Positions 9,038-18,189 are shown, numbered from the stretch's first letter. The stretch is DNA of 48,414 nucleotides from an uncultured Rhodobacterales bacterium (GCA_903845215.1 CAIMWI010000023.1:1-48414); one strand, 5' to 3'. The notes: generated from the sequence alone by a model not told the origin. Translations and numbers: made by a program.

Positions 9038-9526
9038 TTAAGCAGCGGTGACTTTGGTGACCGGCCCGCCGACATTGTCCCAAGCCCCGGCTTTGAGGGC
9101 AAAGCCCAGCACGCGGTCGGGGTTGGTGGGCGGGGGCATGATGACATTGGCGCGTTTTTCAAAGCCAAAGCGCCGGTAATAGGGCAGATCGCCCACCAGC
9201 AAAACACGCTCCCACCCCAAACGGCGGGCCTCGGTCAGGCTTTCGTTGATCAACAAACCGCCCAGGCCTTCGCCCTGATGCGTGGGGTGCACGGCGACGG
9301 GGCCTAACAGTAAGGCATCCTCGCCGCCCACCTCGATCGGCCAATAGCGAATGGCCGCCACCAGCACCCCGTCGGCGCGCAGCGTTAAGCACAGCGCCGC
9401 AACCGTGGGCACGCCGTCGCGCAAGCGGTAAGAGGACAAAGCCGTCCGACCGGGCGAAAAGCACAGGTCATACAGGGCCTCTACCTCCCACCAGTCGGCT
9501 TCGCTTTCTTCTTCCAGCTGGTACAA
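9038..9526 (-). CDS. GNAT family N-acetyltransferase (YhbS-like)
   Basis: 162 residues. The start is TTG at 9526, chosen because GGAGG sits four bases upstream and no in-frame ATG fits better. The acetyl-CoA-binding motif A is visible as LLGPVAVHPTHQGEGLGGLL (residues about 72-91), with the Q-x-x-G-x-G/A pattern, followed by YYRRFGFEK, the typical beta5-alpha4 end of GNATs. The central layout resembles YhbS-type predicted acetyltransferases. The substrate cannot be predicted. It precedes the EcsC gene on the same strand. Confidence 0.82.
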   Translation of the reverse strand: MYQLEEESEADWWEVEALYDLCFSPGRTALSSYRLRDGVPTVAALCLTLRADGVLVAAIRYWPIEVGGEDALLLGPVAVHPTHQGEGLGGLLINESLTEARRLGWERVLLVGDLPYYRRFGFEKRANVIMPPPTNPDRVLGFALKAGAWDNVGGPVTKVTAA

Positions 9527-9679
9527 GGCGCCTCCGCATCGGGCCCAAGGGAATCATCTGCAAACGCGCGTAACATGCGAAGATGACAGGATCAAATCCC
9601 ATGCCTTTGGGCGCCCCCTTCCCTTCCGCCCCTGCCCCGCCTAAGCTGCGCGCGTCCCCCAAACCGAACGAGCCGCCCC

Positions 9680-10255
9680 ATGTTCTACCAGCCCAAAGAC
9701 GGCCACGGCCTGCCCCATTCGCCCTTTAACGCCATCGTCGCCCCCCGCCCCATCGGCTGGATTTCCACCCGTGGCCCGCAGGGCGACAATCTGGCCCCCT
9801 ATTCGTTCTTTAATGCAGTTGCCTATACCCCGCCGCAGGTGATGTTTGCCGGTACGATGAAGGATTCGATCCGCAACATCCAAGACACCGGCGTCTTTGC
9901 CACCAACGTCGTCTCGCGCCCGATGTGGGAACAGATGAACCAAACCGCGGCCCATCTGGCACTTGGGGTGGATGAATTCGCCCATGCCGGTGTGCAAAAA
10001 GCCGAATGCAGCCTGATCAATTGCCCCCGTGTGGCGCAATCGCCTGCAACGCTGGAATGCCGCTTGCAACAGGTGGTGACGCTAGAAGGTGGTGAGGATT
10101 TTATGGTGATCGGCACCGTGATCGGCGTGCATATTGGCGATGAATATCTGACAGCCGGCAAATTCGACATCGTCAAAGCCCAAGTCATGTCGCGCCTAGG
10201 CTATATGGATTACGCGCAGATCAGCGAAACCCTGTCGCTAAAACGCCCCGATTAA
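9680..10255 (+). CDS. Flavin reductase-like (FMN-binding split-barrel) protein
   Basis: 191 residues. The N-terminal half has the pattern of the flavin reductase-like/DIM6-NTAB family: IVAPRPIGWISTRGPQG near residue 18, NLAPYSFFNAVAYTPPQVMF, then KDSIRNIQDTGVFATNVVS. These proteins bind FMN and often supply reduced flavin to a monooxygenase, but no partner oxygenase lies nearby. ATG start. The last four bases overlap the end of the convergent DddQ-like gene. The family call is strong, the specific reaction is unknown. Confidence 0.88.
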   Translation: MFYQPKDGHGLPHSPFNAIVAPRPIGWISTRGPQGDNLAPYSFFNAVAYTPPQVMFAGTMKDSIRNIQDTGVFATNVVSRPMWEQMNQTAAHLALGVDEFAHAGVQKAECSLINCPRVAQSPATLECRLQQVVTLEGGEDFMVIGTVIGVHIGDEYLTAGKFDIVKAQVMSRLGYMDYAQISETLSLKRPD

Positions 10256-10815
10256 GCGCCCAAAATCACCGACTTCGCCGCCAAATCCCCGCCGCGCCAC
10301 AGGTATAGGGCGGCCAGCGGCTCTGCCCCCACCCGCATCGCATGGGGCACCCAAGGCGCGTGGTGGATAGGCTGGCCGACCGGCACGGGGGCAAAGGGGC
10401 CGTCGCCCTGCTGCCACTCGGCTTGGCCGAAGATCGGCACATACACCTCTTCTGCGGCATGGGCATGGGCGGGATAGGTGATGTGCGGCCCCAGCAGCAA
10501 AACCCCGCAAGCGATCTGCGTGCTGGGGTAAGGCCCGCGCAGACCAATAAACTCCGCCCATCCATAGCCTTGCAGAAAATCCGCCCCGAAATCGCCCACC
10601 CCGTAGGTTTGCTGCCAGCGTAAGGACGGCGCCGCCGCCCGCAATATCCCCACGATGCCCGCCGTGCCCATCGTGCTTAACCACTGACATACCGGCAGGC
10701 TCGCTGGCTGCACGTCGCGCAACGGCCCCATCTCTGGCCACTCTGCCAAAAACGGCCGTGCCGCCCCCACCGCATCAAAGGCCGCCCGCACTGCAGCCAA
10801 AAGCTCTGCCGTCAT
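10252..10815 (-). CDS. DMSP lyase, DddQ-like cupin
   Basis: 187 residues. The C-terminal half is a single cupin barrel: motif 1 HAHAAEEVY (His117, His119, Glu123, Tyr125) then FGQAEW, and motif 2 with His151/His152 and VPHAMRVG (His158), followed by LAALYLWRGG. The Y-P-x-H-x-H-x-x-x-E-x-Y pattern and the closing LYLWRG are those of DddQ/DddL dimethylsulfoniopropionate lyases, which split DMSP to dimethyl sulfide and acrylate. The N-terminal helical part is shortish. No acrylate-use genes or DMSP transporter adjoin it, so the substrate could differ. It is divergent from apt and tail-to-tail with the flavin reductase gene. Confidence 0.78.
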   Translation of the reverse strand: MTAELLAAVRAAFDAVGAARPFLAEWPEMGPLRDVQPASLPVCQWLSTMGTAGIVGILRAAAPSLRWQQTYGVGDFGADFLQGYGWAEFIGLRGPYPSTQIACGVLLLGPHITYPAHAHAAEEVYVPIFGQAEWQQGDGPFAPVPVGQPIHHAPWVPHAMRVGAEPLAALYLWRGGDLAAKSVILGA

Positions 10816-11037
10816 CGCTTGCCCTTTCGTGTGAGGTTGGTCATGGCTGAAGGGGTATTTGAGCGCAGCGGATTTGTCATCGCGTCATTCGATCGGATTG
10901 CGGATTTTGCATCGGAAAGATGCGCTGCTTAGGGCATTGGTTGCGGTGCGTCAGATCGGTGCGATCCGCGACTGAGCAAAGCTTGTAGCGCAGCTTTGGG
11001 TCGTGCTAGCCATAGCGGGCGCAGTTCAGGGGCCGAT

Positions 11038-11571
11038 ATGAAAAAAAGCGTCAAAGACTATATCCGCACCATCGTAGACTTCCCGCATGACGGGATCTTG
11101 TTTCGCGATGTCACCACGCTTTTTGCAGACCCACGCGGGTTTCGCATGTGTGTGGACCAGTTGCTGGCACCCTATGCCGGATTGCGGATTGACAAGGTGG
11201 CGGGCCTAGAGGCGCGCGGATTTATTCTGGGCGGCGCTGTGGCGCACCAGCTGTCGACCGGCTTTGTGCCGATCCGCAAGAAGGGCAAGTTGCCAGGCCA
11301 AACGATCTCGCAGGCCTATAAGCTGGAATATGGCGAGGCCGTGGTCGAGGTGCATGACGATGCGATGCGCGCCGGAGAAAAGGTGCTGCTGGTGGATGAC
11401 CTTTTGGCCACCGGCGGGACTGCCGAGGCCGGCATTCGCCTGATCGAGCGTTTGGGCGCGCAGGTGATCGGCTGCGCCTTTGTGGTCGACCTGCCCGATC
11501 TGGGCGGGCGCAAAAAGTTAGAAGCCATGGGGATGGAGGTGCACGCCCTATGCGCCTTTGAAGGGCTGTAG
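11038..11571 (+). CDS. apt: Adenine phosphoribosyltransferase
   Basis: 177 residues from the ATG at 11038 ([12 protein letters not shown]). The open frame above it is not conserved-looking. It salvages adenine to AMP with PRPP. The PRPP-binding motif [14 protein letters not shown] spans residues 116-129, and [10 protein letters not shown] (56-65) and the flexible KKGKLPGQT region (81-89) match Apt closely. Length is as expected (about 175). Single gene between the DddQ-like gene (divergent) and the FAD dehydrogenase (convergent). Confidence 0.96.
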   Translation: MKKSVKDYIRTIVDFPHDGILFRDVTTLFADPRGFRMCVDQLLAPYAGLRIDKVAGLEARGFILGGAVAHQLSTGFVPIRKKGKLPGQTISQAYKLEYGEAVVEVHDDAMRAGEKVLLVDDLLATGGTAEAGIRLIERLGAQVIGCAFVVDLPDLGGRKKLEAMGMEVHALCAFEGL

Positions 11572-11575
11572 GGCG

Positions 11576-11589
11576 TGAAGAATTCTTCA
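11576..11589. repeat. 14-bp perfect palindrome after apt
   Basis: TGAAGAATTCTTCA begins five bases after the apt stop codon. It has no U-tract and no loop, so it is not a standard terminator. It could be chance or a dimeric-protein site. Confidence 0.3.
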
Positions 11590-11693
11590 TGGCGTTAACG
11601 CTTTTCTAACCCGAATCAGCCTATCCCTTCGGCATCCGGTCTACCCAACTGGATGGGCGCTGCTTGCAAAAGTGACCCACTACCCCACCCCAG

Positions 11694-11719
11694 CGCCCTG
11701 TCGGAACTCCGGCAGGGCG
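11694..11719. terminator. GC-rich hairpin between convergent apt and FAD dehydrogenase genes
   Basis: CGCCCTGTCGG (11694-11704) pairs with CCGGCAGGGCG (11709-11719), with one G-T pair and the 4-base loop AACT. It lacks a T-run on either side. It lies in the 209-base space between two convergent stop codons, where a bidirectional transcript end is expected. Nothing else is recognised in that space apart from the palindrome at 11576-11589. Confidence 0.4.
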
Positions 11720-11780
11720 TGCCTATGCCAAAAACCGCGGCCGCCCCCAAAAGGGCAATATTTGTCGATCGATGAAGGGC

Positions 11781-13184
11781 TTAGCGCAAGACAGCGCCGG
11801 GGTTCATGATGCCCAAAGGATCAAGGGCCTGTTTGATCGCCCGCATCGCGGCCAGTTTGGCCGGATCACCAAAGCGTTCCAGATCGGCCACTTTCAGACG
11901 GCCAATCCCATGCTCGGCGCTGAAAGACCCGCCCCGCGCCATGACCATGGCATGGACCAGATCCTGCACCGCCGCGGCCTTGTCTTGATAGGCAGCGGCC
12001 TTTTCTCCCTTCGGCGGGAAGACATTGTAATGCAGATTGCCATCGCCCAGATGGCCAAAACAATTGATCCGCCAATCGCCAATCCCTGCAAGGGCCTGAT
12101 CGGCGTCGCGGATAAACCCCGCCACCTCGCCCAAGGGCAACGAGATGTCATGCGACGACACGGCCCCCACCGCACGGTTGGCCAGCGGGATCGTTTCGCG
12201 CAGCGCCCAAAACTGGGCGCGTTGGGGGCCGGATTGGGCAATCAGGCCGTCTTGCACCAGCCCCTCGGCCTGAGCGGCCTCGAATATCTCGCCCAGCACC
12301 GCCTCGGGCGATCCTGTCGCTAGGCCAAGGTCGATCAACACCATCCAGTCCGGCACTTCGCCAAAGGGTTGGCGGATTTGGGGCATGGTTTCAGCCAAAA
12401 ACCGCAACCCCATGCCCGAGATCAGCTCAAACGCCGAAACATCACCGCTGCGCGCCTGTGCCAAGGCCAGCAACCGCAAGGCCGCCGCCGGATCACGCAC
12501 CACCATCAGCGCGGCCCCCTCGGCGGCGGGTTTGGGAAACAGGCGCAGGCTGGCCGCCGTGATCACCCCCAGCGTGCCTTCCGAACCGATCATCAAGTGG
12601 CGCAGGTCGTAGCCGGTGTTGTCCTTGCGCAGGCGTTGCAAGCCGTGCCAGATCGCCCCATCGGGCAAAACCACCTCCAGCCCCAAGCACAGATCACGCG
12701 CATTGCCATAGCGCAGCACATTCACCCCGCCAGCATTGGTGGCCAAGTTGCCGCCAATCCGGCACGATCCCTGACTGGCCAGCGTCAAAGGAAAAATCCG
12801 CCCCACAGCCTCGGCCGCTTTGTGCACATCGGCCAAGATCACCCCTGCCTCGGCCACCAGCACATTCTCGTTGGTATAGATGGCGCGGATCTGCGCCATC
12901 CGCTCTAAAGACATCAGCAGCGGCACAGGCCCCGCCCCCATCACCTGCGCGCCCACCAACCCCGTCCCGCCACCCCATGGCACCAGCCCCACCCGCGCCG
13001 CCGCGCAAGCGCGCACAATCACCGCCACTTCGGCAGCAGTGCTTGGACAAGCCACCGCCGCCCCCTGCCCCCGCCACTTGCCGCGCGGCTCTTCCAGATA
13101 GCGCGGCGCAACAGGGCGCAGCGTGCCCTGCGGCAGGTGCCCCTCAAGGTCGCTCAGAAACGATGGGTCCGCCGCATTCAACAT
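11781..13184 (-). CDS. FAD-linked 2-hydroxyacid dehydrogenase (GlcD/D2HGDH family)
   Basis: 467 residues from the ATG at 13184 (MLNAADPSFLSDLEG). An upstream extension is open but not convincing. Domains: the PCMH/FAD_binding_4 domain at about 35-215 with the pyrophosphate loop GLVPWGGGTGLVGA and CRIGGNLATNAGG, then FAD-oxidase_C with the metal/substrate motif HLGDGNLHYNVF. This is the pattern of D-lactate, D-2-hydroxyglutarate or glycolate (GlcD) dehydrogenases. No glcE or glcF follows, which favours a stand-alone D-lactate or D-2-hydroxyglutarate type enzyme. It is followed (minus strand) by the hairpin space shared with apt. Confidence 0.88.
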   Translation of the reverse strand: MLNAADPSFLSDLEGHLPQGTLRPVAPRYLEEPRGKWRGQGAAVACPSTAAEVAVIVRACAAARVGLVPWGGGTGLVGAQVMGAGPVPLLMSLERMAQIRAIYTNENVLVAEAGVILADVHKAAEAVGRIFPLTLASQGSCRIGGNLATNAGGVNVLRYGNARDLCLGLEVVLPDGAIWHGLQRLRKDNTGYDLRHLMIGSEGTLGVITAASLRLFPKPAAEGAALMVVRDPAAALRLLALAQARSGDVSAFELISGMGLRFLAETMPQIRQPFGEVPDWMVLIDLGLATGSPEAVLGEIFEAAQAEGLVQDGLIAQSGPQRAQFWALRETIPLANRAVGAVSSHDISLPLGEVAGFIRDADQALAGIGDWRINCFGHLGDGNLHYNVFPPKGEKAAAYQDKAAAVQDLVHAMVMARGGSFSAEHGIGRLKVADLERFGDPAKLAAMRAIKQALDPLGIMNPGAVLR

Positions 13185-13230
13185 CACACACCCCATACCC
13201 GCCCAAAGGCCCCTGCCAAAGCCCCCTGCC

Positions 13231-13321
13231 CCTTTCACATGAGTCCAAATATCCTCAAGGGGTCCCTAGGGGAGGCGAGCCTCCCCTAGGCGCGGGGGGT
13301 CGGGGGGCGGCGCAGCCCCCC
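13231..13321 (-). repeat. 3'-end element, copy E (downstream of the RimJ-type gene)
   Basis: On the minus strand after the GNAT stop come GGGGGGC-loop-GCCCCCC (13302-13321), then a 12-bp perfect hairpin CCTAGGGGAGGC/GCCTCCCCTAGG (13265-13290), then GAGGATATTTGGACTC and ATGTGAAAGGGG (13231-13258). It is the only copy with two strong hairpins. The spacer holds nothing else. Confidence 0.65.
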
Positions 13322-13347
13322 GATCTTCGCCTCAACAGATTCTCGCC

Positions 13348-13932
13348 TCACCCCACATCCGTCCGCCCGCGCCGATCAAAGCGCAGGTTGGCGTAAAGCA
13401 CATGGTTGCGCCAGCGCCCGTTGATCTGCAGGTAGCTTTGTGCCACCCCTTCGTATTTAAAACCGCTGGTCTCTAACACCCCGCGCGAGGGGATGTTTTC
13501 GGGCAAACAGGCGGCCTCGATCCGGCTAAGGTCCATGATCTGAAAGGCATTATGCACCACGGCTTGGATCGCCTCGCGCATATAGCCTTGGCGGGCAAAG
13601 GGCGCGCCGATCCAATAGCCCAAGGTCCCCGCCTGCACCGGACCCCGGCGAATATTGTCCAGCGTGATGGCCCCTAGCAGCACATTATCCACCCGCCGGA
13701 TCATCATCAACGGCAAAGCCGTGCCCTGCGCATCGGCCCGCCCCGCCCAATAGACGCGGTTGGTAAAGGCTTTGCGCGACAAATGATCTTCGGCGCGCAC
13801 CGGTTCCCACGGGATCAGATGATCCGCCGAGATTTCGCGCAGTTCAGCCCAAGCGCGGTAATCGCCATGCACCGGCAAGCGCAGCGTCATGCGCTGGCTT
13901 TCGATATTGGGCCTTTTGCGCAGGCCAAACAT
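13348..13932 (-). CDS. GNAT acetyltransferase, RimJ/RimL type
   Basis: 194 residues. Typical RimJ/RimL-like order: LRLPVHGDYRAWAELR near residue 17, LGAITLDNIRRGPVQAGTLG (about 111-130), the acetyl-CoA loop APFARQGYMREAIQAVV, and the closing EAACLPENIPSRGVLETSGF (about 157-176) that marks the family. Members acetylate the N-terminal residue of ribosomal proteins or other amino groups, and the target here is unknown. The ATG shares one base with the stop codon of the M16 peptidase gene (TGATG), so translation is probably coupled. It is the last gene of the run that starts at ctaC. Confidence 0.9.
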   Translation of the reverse strand: MFGLRKRPNIESQRMTLRLPVHGDYRAWAELREISADHLIPWEPVRAEDHLSRKAFTNRVYWAGRADAQGTALPLMMIRRVDNVLLGAITLDNIRRGPVQAGTLGYWIGAPFARQGYMREAIQAVVHNAFQIMDLSRIEAACLPENIPSRGVLETSGFKYEGVAQSYLQINGRWRNHVLYANLRFDRRGRTDVG

Positions 13933-15191
13933 CAGCCGCGCAACCGCGCACGCACTGTGTCTAGATCGGGCGCAGCGCCGGCGGGCCCGTAGAGCGCCAG
14001 CGCCGCCCCCGCCTCGGTCACAGCGCCGGCAAAGCGGCGCACATCGGCGGTGGTGACAGCATCAATCTTGGCCACGACCTCGTCCACATCCAACACGCGG
14101 CCATAAATCGCCAACATCCGCGCCACGCGCTCGGCCCGCGACGAGGCACTTTCCAGCCCCATCAACATGCCAGCCTTCATCTGCGCGCGCGCGCGCGCCA
14201 CTTCGGCGTCTGACATATCGTCCGCGGCGCGTTTCAACTCGTCCATGGTCAGCGCCATCAAATCAGCGATCTCGTCGGCAGAGGTTCCCGCATAAAGCGT
14301 AATCTGCCCCGCATCCTCTGACGCCCCCGCTTGTGCAAAGATCGAATAGCACAGGCCGCGTTCTTCGCGGATTTTTTGGAACAGGCGGCTGGACATGCCA
14401 CCCCCCATCGCCGTGGCATAAATCTGCGCCACATGCACATCGGGGTGCCGATAACCTGGCCCGTCAAAGGCCATGGCGAAATGAACCTGTTCCAGATCCT
14501 TGACCTCGCGCCGCTCAGACCCCGCAAAGCGTGCCGCTTCAAAACCCAAGGCCGGACGCGCCGCAAGGGTGCCAAACATCCCTTCCGCTTGGGCGACAAT
14601 CACATCATGATCCACCCCGCCCGCCGCGGCCAAGATCATCTGCCCCGGCGCATAGCGTTCGGCCACAAAGCCTTGCAAATCCGCACGGGTAAAGGCGCCC
14701 ACCCGTTCTTGCGGCCCCAAGATCGTGCGGCCAAAGGATTGGTCGGGGTAAGACACCTCTTGCAGCCAATCAAACACGATATCGTCGGGCGTATCCAAAG
14801 CCTGCCCGATTTCTTGCAAGATCACATGCCGCTCGGTTTCGATATCGGCCTCGTCAAAGGCGGGGTTCAGCACGATGTCGCCAATCACATCCAAGGCCAT
14901 CGCGACATCGTCTTTAAGGACACGGGCGTAATAGGCCGTCATCTCGCGGCTGGTGTAGGCGTTGATATAGCCGCCCACATCCTCGATCTCTTCGGCGATC
15001 TGCAAGGCGCTGCGCCGCTGGGTGCCCTTAAAGGCCATATGTTCCAGAAAATGCGCGATGCCGTTTTGTTCAGGCCGCTCATGGCGCCCGCCGGCCGTCA
15101 CCCAAACCCCGGCCGAGGCGCTTTTCAGCCCCGGCATGTCTTCGGTCACAATGCGCAGCCCGTTGGAAAGTGTGGTAAGCTTGACCGTCAC
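13932..15191 (-). CDS. M16 family zinc peptidase (processing-peptidase-like)
   Basis: 419 residues. The inverted zinc motif HFLEH (His47, Glu50, His51) and a downstream Glu127 in LQEIG at the usual 76-residue distance make this a catalytically complete M16B subunit, like the mitochondrial processing peptidase beta subunit and Rickettsia/Rhodobacter homologues. The C-terminal domain has GGGMSSRLFQKIREERGL, the conserved M16 second-domain motif. The length fits. The start overlaps the thrC stop by four bases (ATGA), and this thrC-M16-RimJ order is common in Rhodobacterales. Probably cytoplasmic, since no signal peptide is visible. Confidence 0.93.
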   Translation of the reverse strand: MTVKLTTLSNGLRIVTEDMPGLKSASAGVWVTAGGRHERPEQNGIAHFLEHMAFKGTQRRSALQIAEEIEDVGGYINAYTSREMTAYYARVLKDDVAMALDVIGDIVLNPAFDEADIETERHVILQEIGQALDTPDDIVFDWLQEVSYPDQSFGRTILGPQERVGAFTRADLQGFVAERYAPGQMILAAAGGVDHDVIVAQAEGMFGTLAARPALGFEAARFAGSERREVKDLEQVHFAMAFDGPGYRHPDVHVAQIYATAMGGGMSSRLFQKIREERGLCYSIFAQAGASEDAGQITLYAGTSADEIADLMALTMDELKRAADDMSDAEVARARAQMKAGMLMGLESASSRAERVARMLAIYGRVLDVDEVVAKIDAVTTADVRRFAGAVTEAGAALALYGPAGAAPDLDTVRARLRG

Positions 15192-16573
15192 GAAGCGATC
15201 CTTTCGCGGACCAAAGATTGCAAAGCGCCCAGATCATTGGGCACGCGGGTGACCCGTTCGGGCCGTTCGAACAAATCCGCCATGCGCGGTGGCAGGGCGG
15301 GGCGCAGACCCACGGCCTGTTCCACCGCATCGGGAAATTTCGCCGGATGGGCTGTGGCCAGCGTGATCATCGGCACATCGTCCAGATGCTCTTCGGCGAC
15401 CTTAACCCCCACCGCGCCATGCGGGCACAAAAGCTCGCCGGTTTGGGCGAAGGTGCGCGTGATGGTGGCCAAGGTTTCGTCTTCCGAACAGCGGCCCGAG
15501 GCGAAGGTGCCCCGCAGGCTGTGTAAGGCGGCATCGCCAATCTGAAACCCGCCGTCCTTCATTTGCGCCATCAACCCCGCCACCGCCGCCCCGTCGCGGC
15601 CATAGGCATCAAACAAGGCGCGTTCAAAGTTGGACGAGATCTGAATATCCATCGACGGCGAGATCGAGGGTTTCACCCCATCCATCGCATACCGCCCCGC
15701 CCGCAGCGCGCGGTCCAGAATGTCGTTCTGGTTGGTGGCGATCACCAGTTTGTCGATCGGCAGTCCCATAGACCGCGCGATATAGCCTGCAAAGACATCG
15801 CCGAAATTGCCCGTTGGCACGGTAAAGCTGACAGGCCGATGCGGTGCACCCAAAGACAGCGCGCTGCTGACGTAATAGACCACCTGCGCTAAAACCCGCG
15901 CCCAGTTGATGCTGTTGACCCCTGCCAACCGCACCCCATCGCGAAAGGCGAAGTCGTTGAACATATCCTTGACCCGCGCCTGCGCATCGTCAAATGACCC
16001 GTCCATCGCCAGCGCATGCACATTTCTTTCCATCGGAGTCGTCATCTGCCGGCGCTGCACATCTGACACGCGGCCATGCGGGAACAGAATGAACACATCC
16101 ACATTGGCCAAACCGCGAAACGCTTCCATCGCGGCACTGCCGGTGTCGCCGCTGGTGGCCCCCACGATGGTGATCCGCTCGCCCGTCTTGGCAAGGGCTG
16201 CTTGCATCATCTGGCCGATCAGTTGCATGGCAAAGTCTTTGAAGGCCAAGGTCGGCCCGTGGAACAATTCCAGCAAGAAATGGTTCGGTGCCAATTGTTT
16301 CAGCGGGGCACGCGCCGGATGGCCAAAGCCCGCATAGGCCTTGGCGATCAATCCGCGAAATTCATCGTCGCTGAACGTGTCGCCCATAAAGGGTTTCATC
16401 ACGCCAAAGGCAATGTCCTCATAAGACTTGCCCGCCAGTGCGGCAAAATCAGCCTTGGTGAACTGCGGCACCGTTTGGGGCACATAAAGCCCGCCATCGC
16501 GCGCCAGCCCGGTCATCATGGCTTGGCCAAAGGTCAAAATCGGGGCCATCCCCCGGGTCGAGATATAGCGCAT
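15188..16573 (-). CDS. thrC: Threonine synthase
   Basis: 461 residues from MRYISTRG. The preceding codon is also ATG (16576) and forms an ATGA overlap with the SURF1 stop, so either start is possible. The enzyme converts O-phosphohomoserine to threonine using PLP. The PLP lysine is Lys112 in PTLAFKDFAMQ, the glycine-rich phosphate loop is ATSGDTGSAA, and VPTGNFGDVFAGY is typical of the longer, fungal/proteobacterial threonine synthase class. No other threonine genes are nearby. It sits in the cytochrome oxidase run, overlapping genes on both sides. Confidence 0.96.
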   Translation of the reverse strand: MRYISTRGMAPILTFGQAMMTGLARDGGLYVPQTVPQFTKADFAALAGKSYEDIAFGVMKPFMGDTFSDDEFRGLIAKAYAGFGHPARAPLKQLAPNHFLLELFHGPTLAFKDFAMQLIGQMMQAALAKTGERITIVGATSGDTGSAAMEAFRGLANVDVFILFPHGRVSDVQRRQMTTPMERNVHALAMDGSFDDAQARVKDMFNDFAFRDGVRLAGVNSINWARVLAQVVYYVSSALSLGAPHRPVSFTVPTGNFGDVFAGYIARSMGLPIDKLVIATNQNDILDRALRAGRYAMDGVKPSISPSMDIQISSNFERALFDAYGRDGAAVAGLMAQMKDGGFQIGDAALHSLRGTFASGRCSEDETLATITRTFAQTGELLCPHGAVGVKVAEEHLDDVPMITLATAHPAKFPDAVEQAVGLRPALPPRMADLFERPERVTRVPNDLGALQSLVRERIAS

Positions 16574-17250
16574 CATCCAGCCTTTGCAGTTTGCTGCCTG
16601 ATACGCCACAACAGAAAGCCTGTCATCACGAACCAGACAGCAGCCAAAGAAAACCATGTCACGGCATATTGCCAATGGTTGTTGGAAATAGCCAAGGTGT
16701 CCAGCGGCATCGCAACAATTCCGTCCCCCGTCGGATCGCGCGCGACAATCAAGATCGGCTCTGCGCCCAAGGCTTTGGCCATAGCAGGCACATCGCGGGC
16801 GAACCACAGGCCGGTTTTGGCATCTGGCGGCGGGGTGTAGCTGTCGGCCTCTTGCGGCCAATCCAGATTGCCCACCACGGTGGCGTCATGGGGCGTATTT
16901 GGCGCGGCATCGGTGCCATCCAGCCAGATGCCGCGATCCACCAGCACGCGCCGCCCGTCGGGCATGACAAAAACGGCGATCACCCGCTTGCCGGGGCCTT
17001 GGCCTTGCAAACTGTCCAGCTTGAAAGCCGCCTCGCCGGTGTAAGCGCCTTTCAGAACAACACCGCGGTACCGGTCCGCCTCTGGGGTGACCTGCGCAGG
17101 CAATGCCACCGGCGCATCCACCAGCATGGCCGAAATTTGGGCCAACTTGGCCTCTTTCCAGCCCATACGCTGCACTTGCCAAATCCCCAAAGTGATGAGG
17201 ATCAAAACCCCGAACACCCCCACCAAGCTTGGCCCGATCATCCGACCCAT
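16573..17250 (-). CDS. SURF1 family cytochrome oxidase assembly protein
   Basis: 225 residues. The ATG at 17250 is chosen because GGAGG sits five bases before it. An in-frame TTG four codons upstream overlaps that ribosome site. Two membrane segments frame a periplasmic domain: residues about 5-25 (VGVFGVLILITLGIWQVQRM) and about 193-215 (FSLAAVWFVMTGFLLWRI). This is the Surf1/Shy1 topology. The N-terminal LGIWQVQRMGWKEA and the GTVT-like RYRGVVLKGAY segment match the family. Surf1 helps insert heme a into subunit I of aa3-type oxidase. Its place after ctaE supports this. It overlaps thrC. Confidence 0.93.
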   Translation of the reverse strand: MGRMIGPSLVGVFGVLILITLGIWQVQRMGWKEAKLAQISAMLVDAPVALPAQVTPEADRYRGVVLKGAYTGEAAFKLDSLQGQGPGKRVIAVFVMPDGRRVLVDRGIWLDGTDAAPNTPHDATVVGNLDWPQEADSYTPPPDAKTGLWFARDVPAMAKALGAEPILIVARDPTGDGIVAMPLDTLAISNNHWQYAVTWFSLAAVWFVMTGFLLWRIRQQTAKAG

Positions 17251-17289
17251 CACATCCTCCAAAGCAAAAGGGGCGCAAACCCGCGCCCC

Positions 17290-17342
17290 CTTTCAGACTT
17301 GCCTAAACATCTCACGGGGGTCCGGGGGTGTGAAACCCCCGG
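17290..17342 (-). repeat. 3'-end element, copy F (downstream of ctaE)
   Basis: Minus strand after the subunit III stop: hairpin CCGGGGGT-TTCAC-ACCCCCGG (17322-17342), then CCCCGTGAGATGTTTAGG and CAAGTCTGAAAGGGGG (17290-17316). The loop TTCAC equals that in copies D and G. It lies between ctaE and SURF1 in the same-strand run, so it may separate transcripts or reduce read-through. Confidence 0.65.
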
Positions 17343-17367
17343 CTTGGGTAAGCAAAGCAATCTTGCG

Positions 17368-18189
17368 TCAGCCAGCGCCCCAAACATAGACGGCGGCAAA
17401 AAGGAACAGCCAAACCACATCCACAAAGTGCCAGTACCATGCAGCGGCTTCAAAGCCGACATGGGCCTCGGGCGTGAAATCGCCATTATAGGTGCGGATC
17501 AGGCAGACCAGCAAGAAGATCGACCCGATGATCACATGAAAGCCGTGGAACCCCGTCGCCATAAAGAACGACGCGCCGTAGATGTTTCCTGCAAAGCCAA
17601 AGCCTGCATGGGCATACTCATAGGCTTGAAAGAACGTGAACATCACGCCCAAAACCACCGAAAGGATCAAACCATTCTTGATATCGCGGCGGTTGTTGTT
17701 GTCATGCACCAGCGCATGGTGGGCCCAAGTGGCAGCAGCGCCCGAACACAGCAAGATCAGCGTGTTGATGATTGGCAGATGCCAAGGATCAAACAGTTCA
17801 ATCCCCGCCGGCGGCCAAACGCCATCCTGAATCGGGCTCATCGGCCCCATCGGATACATGCGGTGCTTGAAGAAGGTCCAGAACCACGCGGCAAAGAACA
17901 TCGCTTCCGACATGATGAACATGATAAAGCCGTAACGCAGGCCGATGCGCACCACGGGGGTGTGATCGCCTGTGTTGCCTTCATGCACCACCGCCGACCA
18001 CCACGCGTACATGGTGTACAGCACGCCCAGCAAGCCGATCAGCATCACAAAAGGCGTGCCGCGTTCGGCTGCGCCGTGGTTCATCCAGATCACCACGCCA
18101 AACAGCATAACGAAGGCCGACAAGGCCCCGGCAAAGGGCCAGATTGACGGCGGCAGGATGTGGTAGTCGTGGTTCTTGGCATGCGCCAT
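17368..18189 (-). CDS. ctaE: Cytochrome c oxidase subunit III
   Basis: 273 residues with about seven hydrophobic segments, the normal length and topology of aa3-type subunit III. Recognisable stretches are [15 protein letters not shown] at the N-terminus, [13 protein letters not shown] near the middle, [16 protein letters not shown] and [14 protein letters not shown] near the C-terminus, all strongly conserved in the mitochondrial/alphaproteobacterial family. Subunit III stabilises the proton-pumping oxidase in the inner membrane. ATG start with a GGGAG site upstream. It lies 27 bases after ctaG. Subunit I (ctaD) is not in the window, as is usual in this group. Confidence 0.97.
   Translation of the reverse strand: MAHAKNHDYHILPPSIWPFAGALSAFVMLFGVVIWMNHGAAERGTPFVMLIGLLGVLYTMYAWWSAVVHEGNTGDHTPVVRIGLRYGFIMFIMSEAMFFAAWFWTFFKHRMYPMGPMSPIQDGVWPPAGIELFDPWHLPIINTLILLCSGAAATWAHHALVHDNNNRRDIKNGLILSVVLGVMFTFFQAYEYAHAGFGFAGNIYGASFFMATGFHGFHVIIGSIFLLVCLIRTYNGDFTPEAHVGFEAAAWYWHFVDVVWLFLFAAVYVWGAG

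Noticed and set aside
10816-11037. Small gene in the DddQ/apt spacer (29-residue frame from an ATG near 10842)
   Set aside because: Too short, no ribosome site of note and no recognisable sequence. The spacer more likely holds two divergent promoters.
14331-15545. 404-residue plus-strand open frame opposite the M16 gene
   Set aside because: Antisense shadow of the M16 and thrC genes, with no motif.
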